A stretch of DNA of 64,000 bases from Gordonia polyisoprenivorans NBRC 16320 = JCM 10675. GTDB lineage: Bacteria > Actinomycetota > Actinomycetes > Mycobacteriales > Mycobacteriaceae. The stretch is taken from contig NZ_BAEI01000056.1 of assembly GCF_000241325.1 (NCBI RefSeq), positions 62,001 through 126,000 on the forward strand, in the 5' to 3' direction. Under the pieces are notes generated by a model. It did not search any database. It saw nothing but the letters and a program-made list of their open reading frames with translations, and was not told the DNA's origin. Made by a program: the position numbers and the translations under genes. Numbering within the stretch: position 1 is the stretch's first letter; each line of letters opens with the position of its first letter. Positions 36,584-46,365 of the stretch are shown piece by piece.

Positions 36584-37572
36584 ACACGAGCAGCGGTATG
36601 AGCACGGACGGCACGAGCGGAGGCACGGATATGACCGACAGCGATCCCGCGCACGGGGCACCGGGAGGAGACGCCTCCGGTGCGCCCACCGACGGACTCG
36701 TCGTCCTGTTCGTCGCCGGCATGTCCGGCGCCGGTCGCTCCACGGTCGCCAACGTGCTCGAGGACGACGGCTGGTATGTCGCCGACAACGTGCCGCCCGC
36801 CCTGATCTCGACGATGGTCGACCTCGTCGCCGACAGCGATCCGCCGATTCTGCGGCTGGCCATGGTGTTACGCGCTTCCGACGAGAACCTCGGCGAGCAG
36901 TTGCGCACGCTGCGTGCACAACTCGCGGCCACCGGCACCCAGACGCGACTGCTGTTCCTCGACGCCAGCGATCAGGTGCTGGTCCGCCGCTTCGAGCAGG
37001 TCCGCCGTCGCCATCCGCTGCAGGGTAGTGAAACCCTGGTCGAGGGGATCGCGCGGGAGCGGGTGATTCTCGCGCCCCTCAAGGATTCCGCCGACCTCGT
37101 GGTGGAGACCTCGACGCTGACCGTCGCCAAACTGCGTGAGGTGGTGGAGGATTCGTATCCGCACGACGCGAGTTCCCGGCTCAGCGTCGCCGTGCAGTCC
37201 TTTGGGTTCAAGTACGGATTGCCGATCGACTCCGACCTCGTCGCCGATGTCCGCTTCCTGCCCAATCCGTATTGGGTGGCCGATCTGAGGGAACTCAACG
37301 GTCGCGACGCGCCGGTGCGAGAGTACGTCCTCGGACAGGACGACGCCGGTCGCTTCGTCGATCTCTACACCGAACTGATCGGTGTCGTGGGCAAGGGTTA
37401 TCTCCGAGAAGGCAAGCGCTACATGACCGTCAGCATCGGATGCACCGGCGGCAAGCACCGTAGTGTCGCGATCTCCGAGGAGTTGGCGCGTCGCCTGCGG
37501 GTCGCCGCGGACGACGCGGGTGCCGCGCGCTACGACGTGCGGGTCATGCACCGTGATCTGGGGCGCGAATGA
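36580..37572 (+). CDS. rapZ: RapZ-family nucleotide-binding protein
   Basis: The 330-residue protein has a P-loop with [10 protein letters not shown] (about residue 47), the DNVPP motif and the C-terminal [10 protein letters not shown] pocket with its MHRDLG end. In E. coli RapZ controls the GlmZ RNA; in actinobacteria the role is unclear. The first 40 residues are a Ser/Gly/Thr-rich tail with three in-frame ATG codons (36580, 36598 and 36631) in degenerate repeats, so the real start is uncertain. It overlaps uvrC and yvcK. Confidence 0.9.
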   Translation: MNTSSGMSTDGTSGGTDMTDSDPAHGAPGGDASGAPTDGLVVLFVAGMSGAGRSTVANVLEDDGWYVADNVPPALISTMVDLVADSDPPILRLAMVLRASDENLGEQLRTLRAQLAATGTQTRLLFLDASDQVLVRRFEQVRRRHPLQGSETLVEGIARERVILAPLKDSADLVVETSTLTVAKLREVVEDSYPHDASSRLSVAVQSFGFKYGLPIDSDLVADVRFLPNPYWVADLRELNGRDAPVREYVLGQDDAGRFVDLYTELIGVVGKGYLREGKRYMTVSIGCTGGKHRSVAISEELARRLRVAADDAGAARYDVRVMHRDLGRE

Positions 37573-38573
37573 GTGCATTGCGGATCGCCGCGCTCGGCGG
37601 CGGACACGGCCTGTATGCGACGCTGACGGCGATGCGCTATCTGAGCCCCCACGTGACCGCCATCGTGACCGTAGCCGACGACGGTGGGTCGTCGGGCCGG
37701 TTGCGTTCCGAACTCGGGGTGATCCCACCCGGCGATCTGCGAATGGCGATGGCGGCGTTGATGTGTGCGCCGGCAGCCCTCGACGGTCTGGCCGGGCGTC
37801 GGGACCCGGACGCCGACCGGCGGCACCACGAGTTGTGGGCGGAGACCCTGCAGCATCGTTTCGGTGGTTACGGTGCGCTCGCCGGTCATCCGGTGGGCAA
37901 CCTGCTGCTGGCCGGGCTGACCGAGGTCCTCGGCGATCCGGTGGCGGCCCTCGACGAGATGATGCGTGTGTTCGACGTCGATGGTCGGGTGCTGCCGATG
38001 TCGTCGGTGCCGCTGGAGATCGAGGCCGACGTCTCCGGACTGGAATCCGATCCGCGTATCTCCCGGGTCATCCGCGGTCAGGTGGCTGTGGCGACCACCC
38101 CCGGCAAGGTGCGTCGGGTGCGACTCCTGCCCGCGGAGCCGCCGGTGTGCGAGCCGGTGATCACCGCCGTCGACGAGGCCGATCTCGTGGTCCTCGGTCC
38201 GGGCTCGTGGTTCTCCAGTGTGATCCCGCACGTCCTGGTGCCGGACTTACTGGAGGCGTTGCAGCGCAGCACTTCTCGCAAGGTGTTGATCGTGAACCTG
38301 GCGCCGGAGCCGGGGGAGACCCCGGGGTTCTCGGTGGAACGACATCTGCATGTGCTGCACGCCCACGCCGACACGTTCACGATCGATCATGTGGTCGTCG
38401 ACGAGTCGTCGGTGCCCGCCGGGCGGGAGCGCGAGCACCTCGAGAGGGCCGCCGGGATGTTCGGCGCGAGCCTGGAGATCGGTGATCTCGCCATTCCCGG
38501 CCGCCACGTCCACGACCCGGCGAAAGTGGCCGGCCTGATCAAGCAACTGTGTTCGCGTGAACCGACCCGTTAG
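37569..38573 (+). CDS. yvcK: YvcK/CuvA-type gluconeogenesis factor
   Basis: The 334-residue protein has the N-terminal IAALGGGHGLYATL, VTVADDGGSSGRLR and PGDLRMAMAALM motifs, GHPVGNLLLAGL, and the UDP-sugar-binding ADLVVLGPGSWFSSVIPHVL. Relatives bind UDP-GlcNAc and are needed for growth on gluconeogenic carbon and for cell shape; the mycobacterial protein is CuvA. The start overlaps rapZ by 4 nt. Its TAG stop lies in the -10 box that precedes the whiA leader. Confidence 0.92.
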   Translation: MSALRIAALGGGHGLYATLTAMRYLSPHVTAIVTVADDGGSSGRLRSELGVIPPGDLRMAMAALMCAPAALDGLAGRRDPDADRRHHELWAETLQHRFGGYGALAGHPVGNLLLAGLTEVLGDPVAALDEMMRVFDVDGRVLPMSSVPLEIEADVSGLESDPRISRVIRGQVAVATTPGKVRRVRLLPAEPPVCEPVITAVDEADLVVLGPGSWFSSVIPHVLVPDLLEALQRSTSRKVLIVNLAPEPGETPGFSVERHLHVLHAHADTFTIDHVVVDESSVPAGREREHLERAAGMFGASLEIGDLAIPGRHVHDPAKVAGLIKQLCSREPTR

Positions 38574-38576
38574 GCT
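38571..38576 (+). promoter_or_regulatory. -10 box ahead of the whiA leader
   Basis: TAGGCT overlaps the yvcK stop and lies 8 nt before a GTG at 38585 that opens a short ORF. It fits the leaderless spacing used elsewhere in the window. Confidence 0.5.
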
Positions 38577-38584
38577 GGCCCAAC

Positions 38585-38671
38585 GTGGTTGAGCGCGGGC
38601 AGGGGAGGCCAGGGCGCGCCCTGGGGAGTACAGGCATCGGGTCCGCGGATGACAGGAGGACCCGGCGATGA
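38585..38671 (+). CDS. possible 28-codon leader ORF of whiA
   Basis: GTG 38585 follows a TAGGCT box by 8 nt and opens an Arg/Gly-rich 28-codon frame. Its TGA overlaps the first whiA ATG (ATGA at 38668-38671). This fits a leaderless leader peptide coupled to whiA. The peptide has no recognisable motif, and coding is unproven. Confidence 0.35.
   Translation: MVERGQGRPGRALGSTGIGSADDRRTRR
38609..38624. promoter_or_regulatory. 16-bp perfect palindrome in the whiA leader
   Basis: CCAGGGCGCGCCCTGG is a perfect inverted repeat about 25 bp after the predicted transcription start and 44 bp before whiA. It could be an operator, possibly for WhiA itself, or an RNA hairpin. Confidence 0.45.
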
Positions 38672-38680
38672 CAGGAGGAC
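38648..38680 (+). repeat. 19-bp offset duplication of the whiA ribosome site
   Basis: GATGACAGGAGGAC occurs at 38648-38661 and again at 38667-38680. Each copy has an ATG and an AGGAGG site, so whiA has two possible start regions: ATG 38668, or GTG 38689 and ATG 38695. Confidence 0.85.
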
Positions 38681-39672
38681 AGGGACCGGTGGCGATGACC
38701 GCGGCGGTGAAGGACGAATTGAGTCGGCTCGCCGTGACGCAGGTGAGTCCGCGCAAGGCCGAGGTGTCGGCGCTTCTGCGGTTCGCGGGAGGCCTGCACA
38801 TCGTGGCCGGGCGCGTGATCGTCGAGGCCGAGGTCGACATGGGCAATGTGGCGCGACGGCTGCGCCGGGAGATCCACGACCTGTACGGATACACCTCCGA
38901 GGTCCACGTCCTGCGAGGCGGCGGACTACGCAAGTCGGCGCGCTACATCGTGCGGGTCACCGCCGACGGTGAGGGCCTTGCCCGACAGACCGGGCTGCTC
39001 GATCTGCGCGGCCGACCGGTCCGGGGTCTGCCCGCGCAGGTTGTCGGCGGCAGTATCGCCGACGCCGAGGCCGCCTGGCGCGGCGCGTTCCTGGCGCACG
39101 GGTCGCTGACCGAGCCCGGCCGGTCTTCGGCGCTGGAGGTCAGCTGTCCCGGTCCGGAGTCGGCCCTGGCACTGGTCGGGGCGGCGCGGCGGCTCGGGGT
39201 GTCGGCGAAGGCCCGCGAGGTGCGCGGCGCCGACCGTGTCGTCATCCGCGACGGTGAGGCGATCGGCGCGCTGTTGACGCGGATGGGCGCACACGACACG
39301 CGCCTGGTCTGGGAGGAACGCCGGATGCGCCGGGAGGTGCGGGCGACGGCCAACCGGCTCGCCAACTTCGATGACGCGAATCTGCGCCGCTCGGCGCGCG
39401 CCGCGGTCGCGGCCGCCGCCCGGGTGGAGCGCGCGTTGGAGATCCTCGGCGATGAGGTCCCCGACCACCTCGCCGCGGCCGGGCATCTTCGCATCACCCA
39501 CCGGCAGGCCTCGCTGGAGGAACTCGGCCAGCTCGCCGATCCGCCGATGACCAAGGACGCCGTCGCCGGCCGGATCCGCCGGCTGCTGTCGACCGCGGAC
39601 AAGAAGGCGCACGCCGAGGGCATCCCCGACACCGAGTCGGCGGTCACCTCGGATCTGCTCGACGAGGCGTGA
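38668..39672 (+). CDS. whiA: DNA-binding sporulation/division regulator WhiA
   Basis: WhiA controls division genes in Streptomyces and is conserved in Gram-positive bacteria. The 334-residue protein has a LAGLIDADG-like N-terminal region ([37 protein letters not shown]) and a C-terminal helix-turn-helix with [16 protein letters not shown] and [12 protein letters not shown]. It is very close to mycobacterial WhiA. Homology supports a start at ATG 38695 (MTAAVKDEL); ATG 38668 has the better ribosome site and the coupled leader ORF, so I give the longer form. Confidence 0.94.
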   Translation: MTGGQGPVAMTAAVKDELSRLAVTQVSPRKAEVSALLRFAGGLHIVAGRVIVEAEVDMGNVARRLRREIHDLYGYTSEVHVLRGGGLRKSARYIVRVTADGEGLARQTGLLDLRGRPVRGLPAQVVGGSIADAEAAWRGAFLAHGSLTEPGRSSALEVSCPGPESALALVGAARRLGVSAKAREVRGADRVVIRDGEAIGALLTRMGAHDTRLVWEERRMRREVRATANRLANFDDANLRRSARAAVAAAARVERALEILGDEVPDHLAAAGHLRITHRQASLEELGQLADPPMTKDAVAGRIRRLLSTADKKAHAEGIPDTESAVTSDLLDEA

Positions 39673-39707
39673 CCCACCGTTGTCGACCCGATCGTTCGGT
39701 CGGCGGT

Positions 39708-39729
39708 ACGGGTGTGCCAGTGCACCCGT
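39708..39729. terminator. inverted repeat after whiA
   Basis: ACGGGTG (39708-39714) and CACCCGT (39723-39729) form a 7-bp stem with an 8-nt loop, 35 nt after the whiA stop. No T-run follows. It may be a terminator or an operator for the gap promoter. Confidence 0.35.
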
Positions 39730-39756
39730 CGCGCTGCCCACGATCAGGCGTCCTAC

Positions 39757-39762
39757 TAGGCT
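39757..39762 (+). promoter_or_regulatory. -10 box of the gap operon
   Basis: TAGGCT fits the -10 consensus and predicts a start near 39769, giving a leader of about 87 nt before gap. No clear -35 is seen. Confidence 0.4.
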
Positions 39763-39786
39763 GGACCCGACGCCGGTTGGCCATGA

Positions 39787-40872
<1,086 letters not shown>

Positions 40873-40917
40873 CCGACCGGTCGCTGACGAACCCAACCGT
40901 TACGGAGTAATGCTGCA

Positions 40918-42129
40918 ATGGGTGTACCCACTCTGAAAGACCTTCTCGACGAAGGCGTTTCGGGTCGCGGTGTATTGGTTCGATCGGATTTCAACGTCCC
41001 GCTCGACGGGTCGACGATCACCGATCCGGGCCGAATCCTCGCCTCCCTGCCGACGCTGAACGCGCTCATCGACGCCGGCGCCAAGGTGATCATCACCGCG
41101 CATCTGGGCCGCCCCAAGGGTGAGCCGGATCCGAAATACTCACTGGCGCCGGTCGCCGAGCGTCTCGGCCAGGAACTGGGCCGCAACGTCCAACTCGCCG
41201 GTGATGTCGTCGGCTCCGACGCGCTCGCGCGCGCCGAGGGACTCACCGACGGTGACGTCCTGCTGCTGGAGAACGTGCGGTTCGATCCGCGCGAGACGTC
41301 CAAGGACGAGTCCGAGCGAGAGGCGCTGGCCAAGGCCTTCGTCGAACTCGTCGGTCCCGACGGCGCCTTCGTCTCCGACGGTTTCGGGGTGGTGCACCGC
41401 AAGCAGGCCTCGGTGTACGACGTCGCCAAGCTCCTCCCGCACTACGCGGGTGAGCTCGTGGCGGCCGAGGTCAAGGTGCTCTCGGCACTCACCGAGGACC
41501 CGGAACGGCCGTACGCCGTGGTGCTGGGTGGTTCCAAGGTGTCCGACAAGCTCGGCGTGATAGAGGCGCTGGCACCGAAGGTCGACACGCTGGTCATCGG
41601 CGGCGGTATGGCGTTCACGTTCCTGGCCGCCCAAGGCCATGGCGTGGGCACCTCGCTGCTGCAGGAAGACCAGATCGAGGTCTGCAAGGATCTGCTGGAG
41701 CGATTCGGTGATGTCATCCGGCTGCCCGCCGATGTGGTGGTGGCCGACAAGTTCGCCGCCGACGCGCAGTCGCAGACGGTCTCGGCCGACGCCATCCCCG
41801 ACGGATGGATGGGTCTGGACATCGGGCCGGAGTCGGTGCAGCGTTTCGCCGCGCTGCTCTCGGGTGCCAAGACGATCTTCTGGAACGGGCCGTCGGGCGT
41901 GTTCGAATTCGAGAAGTTCTCCGCGGGCACCAAGGGTGTCGCCGAGGCGATCGCCGGCGCCACCAAGGCCGGTGCGTTCACCGTGGTCGGCGGCGGCGAC
42001 TCCGCGGCCGCGGTGCGCACGCTGGGATTGCCGGACGACGACTTCTCGCACATCTCGACCGGTGGCGGTGCGTCGCTGGAATACCTGGAGGGCAAGGAAT
42101 TGCCGGGACTGAAGGTGCTGGAATCATGA
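40918..42129 (+). CDS. pgk: phosphoglycerate kinase
   Basis: Pgk transfers the acyl phosphate of 1,3-bisphosphoglycerate to ADP. The 403-residue protein has [10 protein letters not shown], the substrate arginine in AHLGRPKGE, the ENVRF motif, [17 protein letters not shown] and GGGDSAAAV near the end. ATG 40918 follows GGAG at a longer than ideal distance. It lies 45 nt after gap, and its stop overlaps tpiA by 4 nt. Confidence 0.97.
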   Translation: MGVPTLKDLLDEGVSGRGVLVRSDFNVPLDGSTITDPGRILASLPTLNALIDAGAKVIITAHLGRPKGEPDPKYSLAPVAERLGQELGRNVQLAGDVVGSDALARAEGLTDGDVLLLENVRFDPRETSKDESEREALAKAFVELVGPDGAFVSDGFGVVHRKQASVYDVAKLLPHYAGELVAAEVKVLSALTEDPERPYAVVLGGSKVSDKLGVIEALAPKVDTLVIGGGMAFTFLAAQGHGVGTSLLQEDQIEVCKDLLERFGDVIRLPADVVVADKFAADAQSQTVSADAIPDGWMGLDIGPESVQRFAALLSGAKTIFWNGPSGVFEFEKFSAGTKGVAEAIAGATKAGAFTVVGGGDSAAAVRTLGLPDDDFSHISTGGGASLEYLEGKELPGLKVLES

Positions 42130-42917
42130 GCGGATCCCGTAAGCCGCTCATCGCGGGCAACTGGAAGATGAACCTCAATCACCTCGAGGCCATCGCGCTG
42201 GTGCAGAAGATCGCGTTTGCGCTGCCCGCCAAGTACTTCGAGAAGGTCGACGTGACGGTGATCCCGCCGTTCACCGACATCCGCTCGGTGCAGACGGTCG
42301 TCGACGGCGACAAGTTGCTGCTGACCTACGGTGCCCAGGACCTGTCGGCGCACGATTCGGGTGCCTACACCGGCGAGATCAGCGGGGCGTTCCTCGCCAA
42401 GCTCGGGTGCACCTTCGTCGTCGTCGGACATTCGGAGCGGCGCACCATGCACGCCGAGACCGACGAGGTGGTGCTCGCCAAGACCAAGGCAGCGCTCAAG
42501 CACGGTCTGACGCCGATCGTCTGCATCGGTGAGGGACTCGACATCCGGGAGTCCGGCGAGCACGTCGCCTACAACGTCGCGCAGCTGAAGGGCTCGTTGG
42601 CGGGGCTGTCGGCCGAGGACATCGCGAAGGTCGTCATCGCCTACGAGCCCGTGTGGGCGATCGGTACCGGTCGGGTGGCCAGTGCCGCCGACGCGCAGGA
42701 GGTCTGCGCGGCGGTGCGTACCACACTCGCCGAGATCGCCGATGCGTCGACAGCCGCCTCGGTGCGGGTGCTCTACGGCGGATCGGTGAACGCCAAGAAC
42801 GTCGGCGACATCGTCGGCCAGACCGATGTCGATGGGGCACTGGTCGGCGGCGCGTCCCTGAAGGCCGACGAGTTCTCCACGTTGTCGGCGATCGCCGCGG
42901 GCGGCCCCCTGCCCTGA
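42126..42917 (+). CDS. tpiA: triosephosphate isomerase
   Basis: TpiA interconverts dihydroxyacetone phosphate and glyceraldehyde-3-phosphate. The 263-residue TIM barrel has the N-terminal AGNWKMNLN (catalytic Lys), the catalytic histidine in [13 protein letters not shown], the catalytic glutamate in [11 protein letters not shown] and the phosphate loop [12 protein letters not shown] 42126 overlaps the pgk stop (ATGA). Its stop lies inside a small palindrome, TGAGCG-CT-CGCTCA (42915-42928). Confidence 0.97.
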   Translation: MSGSRKPLIAGNWKMNLNHLEAIALVQKIAFALPAKYFEKVDVTVIPPFTDIRSVQTVVDGDKLLLTYGAQDLSAHDSGAYTGEISGAFLAKLGCTFVVVGHSERRTMHAETDEVVLAKTKAALKHGLTPIVCIGEGLDIRESGEHVAYNVAQLKGSLAGLSAEDIAKVVIAYEPVWAIGTGRVASAADAQEVCAAVRTTLAEIADASTAASVRVLYGGSVNAKNVGDIVGQTDVDGALVGGASLKADEFSTLSAIAAGGPLP

Positions 42918-42934
42918 GCGCTCGCTCAAACGCG

Positions 42935-42940
42935 TACACT
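42935..42940 (+). promoter_or_regulatory. -10 box upstream of secG
   Basis: TACACT fits a -10 box. The predicted start near 42947 falls within the left arm of the large inverted repeat that follows. Confidence 0.35.
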
Positions 42941-42982
42941 GGTCGAGCCGGTCGCATTCCTCGTGAGGTGACCGGCTCGACC
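42941..42982. terminator. 13-bp inverted repeat between tpiA and secG
   Basis: GGTCGAGCCGGTC (42941-42953) pairs perfectly with GACCGGCTCGACC (42970-42982). Within the 16-nt loop, CCTC and GAGG (42959-42968) can pair as well. No T-run follows. It may end the glycolytic transcript or act as an attenuator for secG. Confidence 0.5.
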
Positions 42983-43040
42983 ATGTCGTCGGCCCCTGGC
43001 CGGACGCGACTCGATTCCAACCGACAAGGATCTGCCTGAC

Positions 43041-43280
43041 GTGCTCGAAACAGTTCTGGACATCGGCCTGATCATCACCAGTGTGCTGCTGGTGATCCTG
43101 GTTCTGCTGCACCGGGGTAAGGGCGGTGGCCTGTCGTCGCTCTTCGGTGGCGGTGTGCAATCGAGTCTGTCCGGCTCGAGCGTCGTCGAGCGCAACCTCG
43201 ACCGGTTGACGATCTTTGTCGGATTGGTGTGGTTCATCTTCATCATCGGTATCGGCGTCGACATCAAGCTGTCCGCCTGA
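43041..43280 (+). CDS. secG: preprotein translocase subunit SecG
   Basis: SecG is a small helper of the SecYE channel in the cytoplasmic membrane. The 79-residue protein has two membrane helices (about 5-23 and 55-74) with a conserved cytoplasmic loop, [19 protein letters not shown], between them. GTG 43041 follows AAGGATC. It lies 123 nt after tpiA and is followed by a strong terminator, so it is probably transcribed on its own or by read-through from tpiA. Confidence 0.94.
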   Translation: MLETVLDIGLIITSVLLVILVLLHRGKGGGLSSLFGGGVQSSLSGSSVVERNLDRLTIFVGLVWFIFIIGIGVDIKLSA

Positions 43281-43294
43281 CCCGACACATTTCT

Positions 43295-43330
43295 CTCGAC
43301 CCGATGCGGCTACGGCCGCATCGGGTCGAG
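43295..43330 (+). terminator. strong hairpin terminator after secG
   Basis: CTCGACCCGATGCGG (43295-43309) pairs perfectly with CCGCATCGGGTCGAG (43316-43330). C43310-G43315 closes a TACG tetraloop, giving a 16-bp stem of the very stable cUNCGg class. TGCTTTCT follows. It is the best factor-independent terminator in the window. Confidence 0.85.
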
Positions 43331-43332
43331 TG

Positions 43333-43392
43333 CTTTCTGTGTACCCGACTTTCTCGACTTTCTGTGCACCCGAGATGCCCACCCGAGATGCC
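43333..43392 (+). repeat. short direct repeats upstream of ppc
   Basis: CTTTCTGTGYACCCGA occurs twice (from 43333 and from about 43358), with an extra ACTTTCTCG between. CACCCGAGATGCC then occurs twice in tandem (43367-43379 and 43380-43392). The array lies between the secG terminator and the ppc promoter. Confidence 0.7.
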
Positions 43393-43422
43393 ACCGTCAC
43401 GCGCAGCCGCAATACTGGGGCA

Positions 43423-46254
43423 ATGACCTCTCCTTCGCGCGGTGCCCCGGACTGGCGTCCTTCCATCTCGATCGTCGACCACATCGTCGTCGACGACGAG
43501 GGCCGCACCCTCACCGAACCGCTGCGTGAGGACATCCGATTGCTCGGCGGCATTCTCGGTGACATGGTGCGCGAACACTCGGGGGCGGAGGTCTTCGACC
43601 TCGTCGAGTCGGCGCGGGTGGCGGCGTTCAAGATCCGGCGGGCCGAGATCGATCGCGACGAGTTGGCTGATCTGTTCGTCGATCTCGACATCTCGGTGGC
43701 GATGCCGATCATCCGCGCGTTCAGCAACTTTGCGCTGTTGGCCAACCTGGCCGAGGACATCCACCGTGAACGCCGGCGGATGATTCACGTACGGGCCGGC
43801 GACCCGCCTCAGGACAGTAGCCTCGACGCCACATACGCCAAACTGGCCGAGGCCGGTCTCGGCGATGACGAGGTGGGTGATGCGCTCGCCGACGCGACGG
43901 TGGTGCCGGTGATCACCGCCCATCCGACAGAAACGCGCCGGCGGTCGGTGTTCGAGGCGCAGAACCGGATCACCGAGCTGATGCGATACCGGTCGCGGAC
44001 CGAACTGACGCCCGCCGAGGAGGCGGCGGTCACCGAGGGAATCCGGAGGCAGATCCTCACGCTGTGGCAGACCGCGTTGATCCGCCTCGAGCGGCTCACC
44101 ATCCAGGACGAGATCCGTTCGGGCCTGCGCTATTACGACGCGTCGTTCTTCGAGGTCGTGCCCAAGATCAACACCTCGGTGCGGGCCGCGTTGCGGTCGG
44201 CGTATCCGAACGCCGGTCTGGCCGACGAGCCGATGCTGCGGATGGGCTCGTGGATCGGCGGTGACCGCGACGGCAATCCGTTCGTCACCGGCGAGATCGT
44301 GGAGATGGCAACGACTCTCGCGGCGCGCACGGCGATCGGCAACCACCTGTCGGAGCTCGAGGCGCTCGCGCAGGAACTGAGCATGTCGACCCGGCTCATG
44401 ACGACCTCCGACGCGGTCTACGAACTCGCCGGTGTGCCCCGCGAGGACGCGGCCGCCGACGAGCCGTTCCGTCTTGCATTGCGCCACATCCGTTCTCGGT
44501 TGGTCGCCACCGCGACCGGGCTGTTCGGTGAGGAGGTGATGAAGACCTCGGATCTGTTCCTGCTCGACGGTGCCGACGCCTACTCGACCGCCGACGAACT
44601 GCTCGCCGACCTCGACGTCATCGATGCCGGACTCCGCGCCGCCAACGACGACATCATCGCCGACGACAGGCTACTGCGGCTGCGGGAGTCGGTGCGCACC
44701 TTCGGTTTCCATCTGTCCGGGCTGGACATGCGGCAGAATTCCGACATGCACGAGGACGTCATCGCCGAACTGCTGGCGTGGGCCGGCGTGCACCCGGACT
44801 ACCGATCGCTGGACGAGGCCGAGCGGGTCGAGATCCTGACCAATGAACTCGCCGCCCGGCGGCCGCTCACCCGGCCCGATGCCGAGTTGTCCGAGTTGGC
44901 GACCAAGGAACTCAACATCGTCCGTGCGGCCGCGACCGCGGTGGCGCGGTTCGGACCGCAGTCGGTGCCCAACTACATCATCAGCATGTGCACCTCGGTC
45001 AGCGACATGCTCGAGCCGATGATCCTGCTGAAAGAAGCCGGGCTGATCGACATCGACGGCGACACCGGGAAACTCATCTCGACGGTTCGAATCGTCCCAC
45101 TGTTCGAGACCATCGAGGATCTGCAGCAGGGCGCCGAAACCCTGTTGGCCGCCTTGGACATCCCGCTGTACCGCGACCTCGTCGACGGGCAGTCGGGCAT
45201 GCAAGAGGTCATGCTCGGCTATTCCGATTCCAACAAGGACGGCGGCTACATGGCCGCGAACTGGGCGCTCTATCGCGGCGAGCTCGATCTCGTCGAGGCC
45301 GCGGCCAAGGCCGGAATCCGGTTGCGGCTCTTCCACGGTCGCGGTGGCACCGTCGGCCGCGGTGGGGGACCGAGCTACGACGCCATCCTGGCCCAGCCGC
45401 CGGGCGCGGTCCAGGGGTCGCTGCGCATCACCGAGCAAGGTGAGATCATCGCCGCGAAATACGCCGAACCCGTCAGCGCCGAACGCAATCTGGAGACGTT
45501 GCTCGCCGCGACCATCGAGTCGTCGCTGCTCGACGTCGAGGGACTCGGGGACGAATCCGAGGACGCCTACACCACTCTCGACGAGATCGCGGCGCTGGCC
45601 CGCTCGGCCTACAGCGCGCTGGTGCACGAGACACCGGGATTCGTGGAGTACTTCACGACGTCGACACCGCTGTCGGAGATCGGTGCACTCAACATCGGCA
45701 GCCGTCCGGCGTCGCGTAAACAGACCGAGAAGATCTCCGATCTGCGGGCCATCCCATGGGTGCTGTCGTGGACGCAATCCCGCGTGATGCTGCCGGGCTG
45801 GTACGGCACCGGCGCTGCCTTCGAGCAGTGGGTCGGCGACGACGCGGACCGTCTGGCCACCCTGCAGCGGTACTACGAGAAGTGGCCGTTCTTCCGCACC
45901 GTGATGTCGAACATGGCGCAGGTGCTCGCCAAGTCGGACATGGGACTCGCGCATCGATACGCCCAGCTCGTGCCTGACGAGCAGTTGCGCGACACCGTCT
46001 TCGGGATGATCGTCGACGAGCACGAACGCACCATCGCGATGTACTCGAAGATCACCGGTACCAACGATCTTCTTGCCGACAACGCGGCACTCAAACGGTC
46101 GGTGTACAACCGCTTCCCGTACCTCGAGCCGCTGAATCTGCTACAGGTTGAGCTTCTGCGTCGGTTCCGCGCCGGTGACGATTCACCGCGAATCCGCCGA
46201 GGGATCCAGCTGACGATGAACGGTTTGGCGACCGCACTGCGCAACAGCGGCTAG
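43423..46254 (+). CDS. ppc: phosphoenolpyruvate carboxylase
   Basis: Ppc carboxylates phosphoenolpyruvate to oxaloacetate, refilling the TCA cycle. The 943-residue protein has the catalytic histidine in [25 protein letters not shown], the second signature with [19 protein letters not shown] and [16 protein letters not shown], and the conserved C-terminal RNSG end. ATG 43423 lies 6 nt after AATACT, another leaderless-like start. In Corynebacterium ppc also follows gap-pgk-tpi. It converges on the HNH nuclease gene. Confidence 0.96.
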   Translation: MTSPSRGAPDWRPSISIVDHIVVDDEGRTLTEPLREDIRLLGGILGDMVREHSGAEVFDLVESARVAAFKIRRAEIDRDELADLFVDLDISVAMPIIRAFSNFALLANLAEDIHRERRRMIHVRAGDPPQDSSLDATYAKLAEAGLGDDEVGDALADATVVPVITAHPTETRRRSVFEAQNRITELMRYRSRTELTPAEEAAVTEGIRRQILTLWQTALIRLERLTIQDEIRSGLRYYDASFFEVVPKINTSVRAALRSAYPNAGLADEPMLRMGSWIGGDRDGNPFVTGEIVEMATTLAARTAIGNHLSELEALAQELSMSTRLMTTSDAVYELAGVPREDAAADEPFRLALRHIRSRLVATATGLFGEEVMKTSDLFLLDGADAYSTADELLADLDVIDAGLRAANDDIIADDRLLRLRESVRTFGFHLSGLDMRQNSDMHEDVIAELLAWAGVHPDYRSLDEAERVEILTNELAARRPLTRPDAELSELATKELNIVRAAATAVARFGPQSVPNYIISMCTSVSDMLEPMILLKEAGLIDIDGDTGKLISTVRIVPLFETIEDLQQGAETLLAALDIPLYRDLVDGQSGMQEVMLGYSDSNKDGGYMAANWALYRGELDLVEAAAKAGIRLRLFHGRGGTVGRGGGPSYDAILAQPPGAVQGSLRITEQGEIIAAKYAEPVSAERNLETLLAATIESSLLDVEGLGDESEDAYTTLDEIAALARSAYSALVHETPGFVEYFTTSTPLSEIGALNIGSRPASRKQTEKISDLRAIPWVLSWTQSRVMLPGWYGTGAAFEQWVGDDADRLATLQRYYEKWPFFRTVMSNMAQVLAKSDMGLAHRYAQLVPDEQLRDTVFGMIVDEHERTIAMYSKITGTNDLLADNAALKRSVYNRFPYLEPLNLLQVELLRRFRAGDDSPRIRRGIQLTMNGLATALRNSG

Positions 46255-46281
46255 GTCCTCGGTCGAGGTGCTTCCCCCGGT

Positions 46282-46324
46282 GGTCGAGGTGCCCGGCGCC
46301 CCAGGCGCCGGGCACCTCGAGACC
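46282..46324 (+). repeat. REP-like palindrome F, also the ppc terminator
   Basis: TCGAGGTGCCCGGCGCC (46284-46300) pairs perfectly with GGCGCCGGGCACCTCGA (46304-46320) around a 3-nt loop. GG and ACC outside it pair past a GA bulge. The ends match the other REP copies (GGTCGAGGTGC ... CTCGAGACC). A partial copy, GGTCGAGGTG, lies at 46261-46270. The repeat sits between the convergent ppc and HNH genes and could end both. Confidence 0.85.
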
Positions 46325-46365
46325 CGGTGCACCACAGCTGGTTCCATCCCACAGCAAAAGCGACG

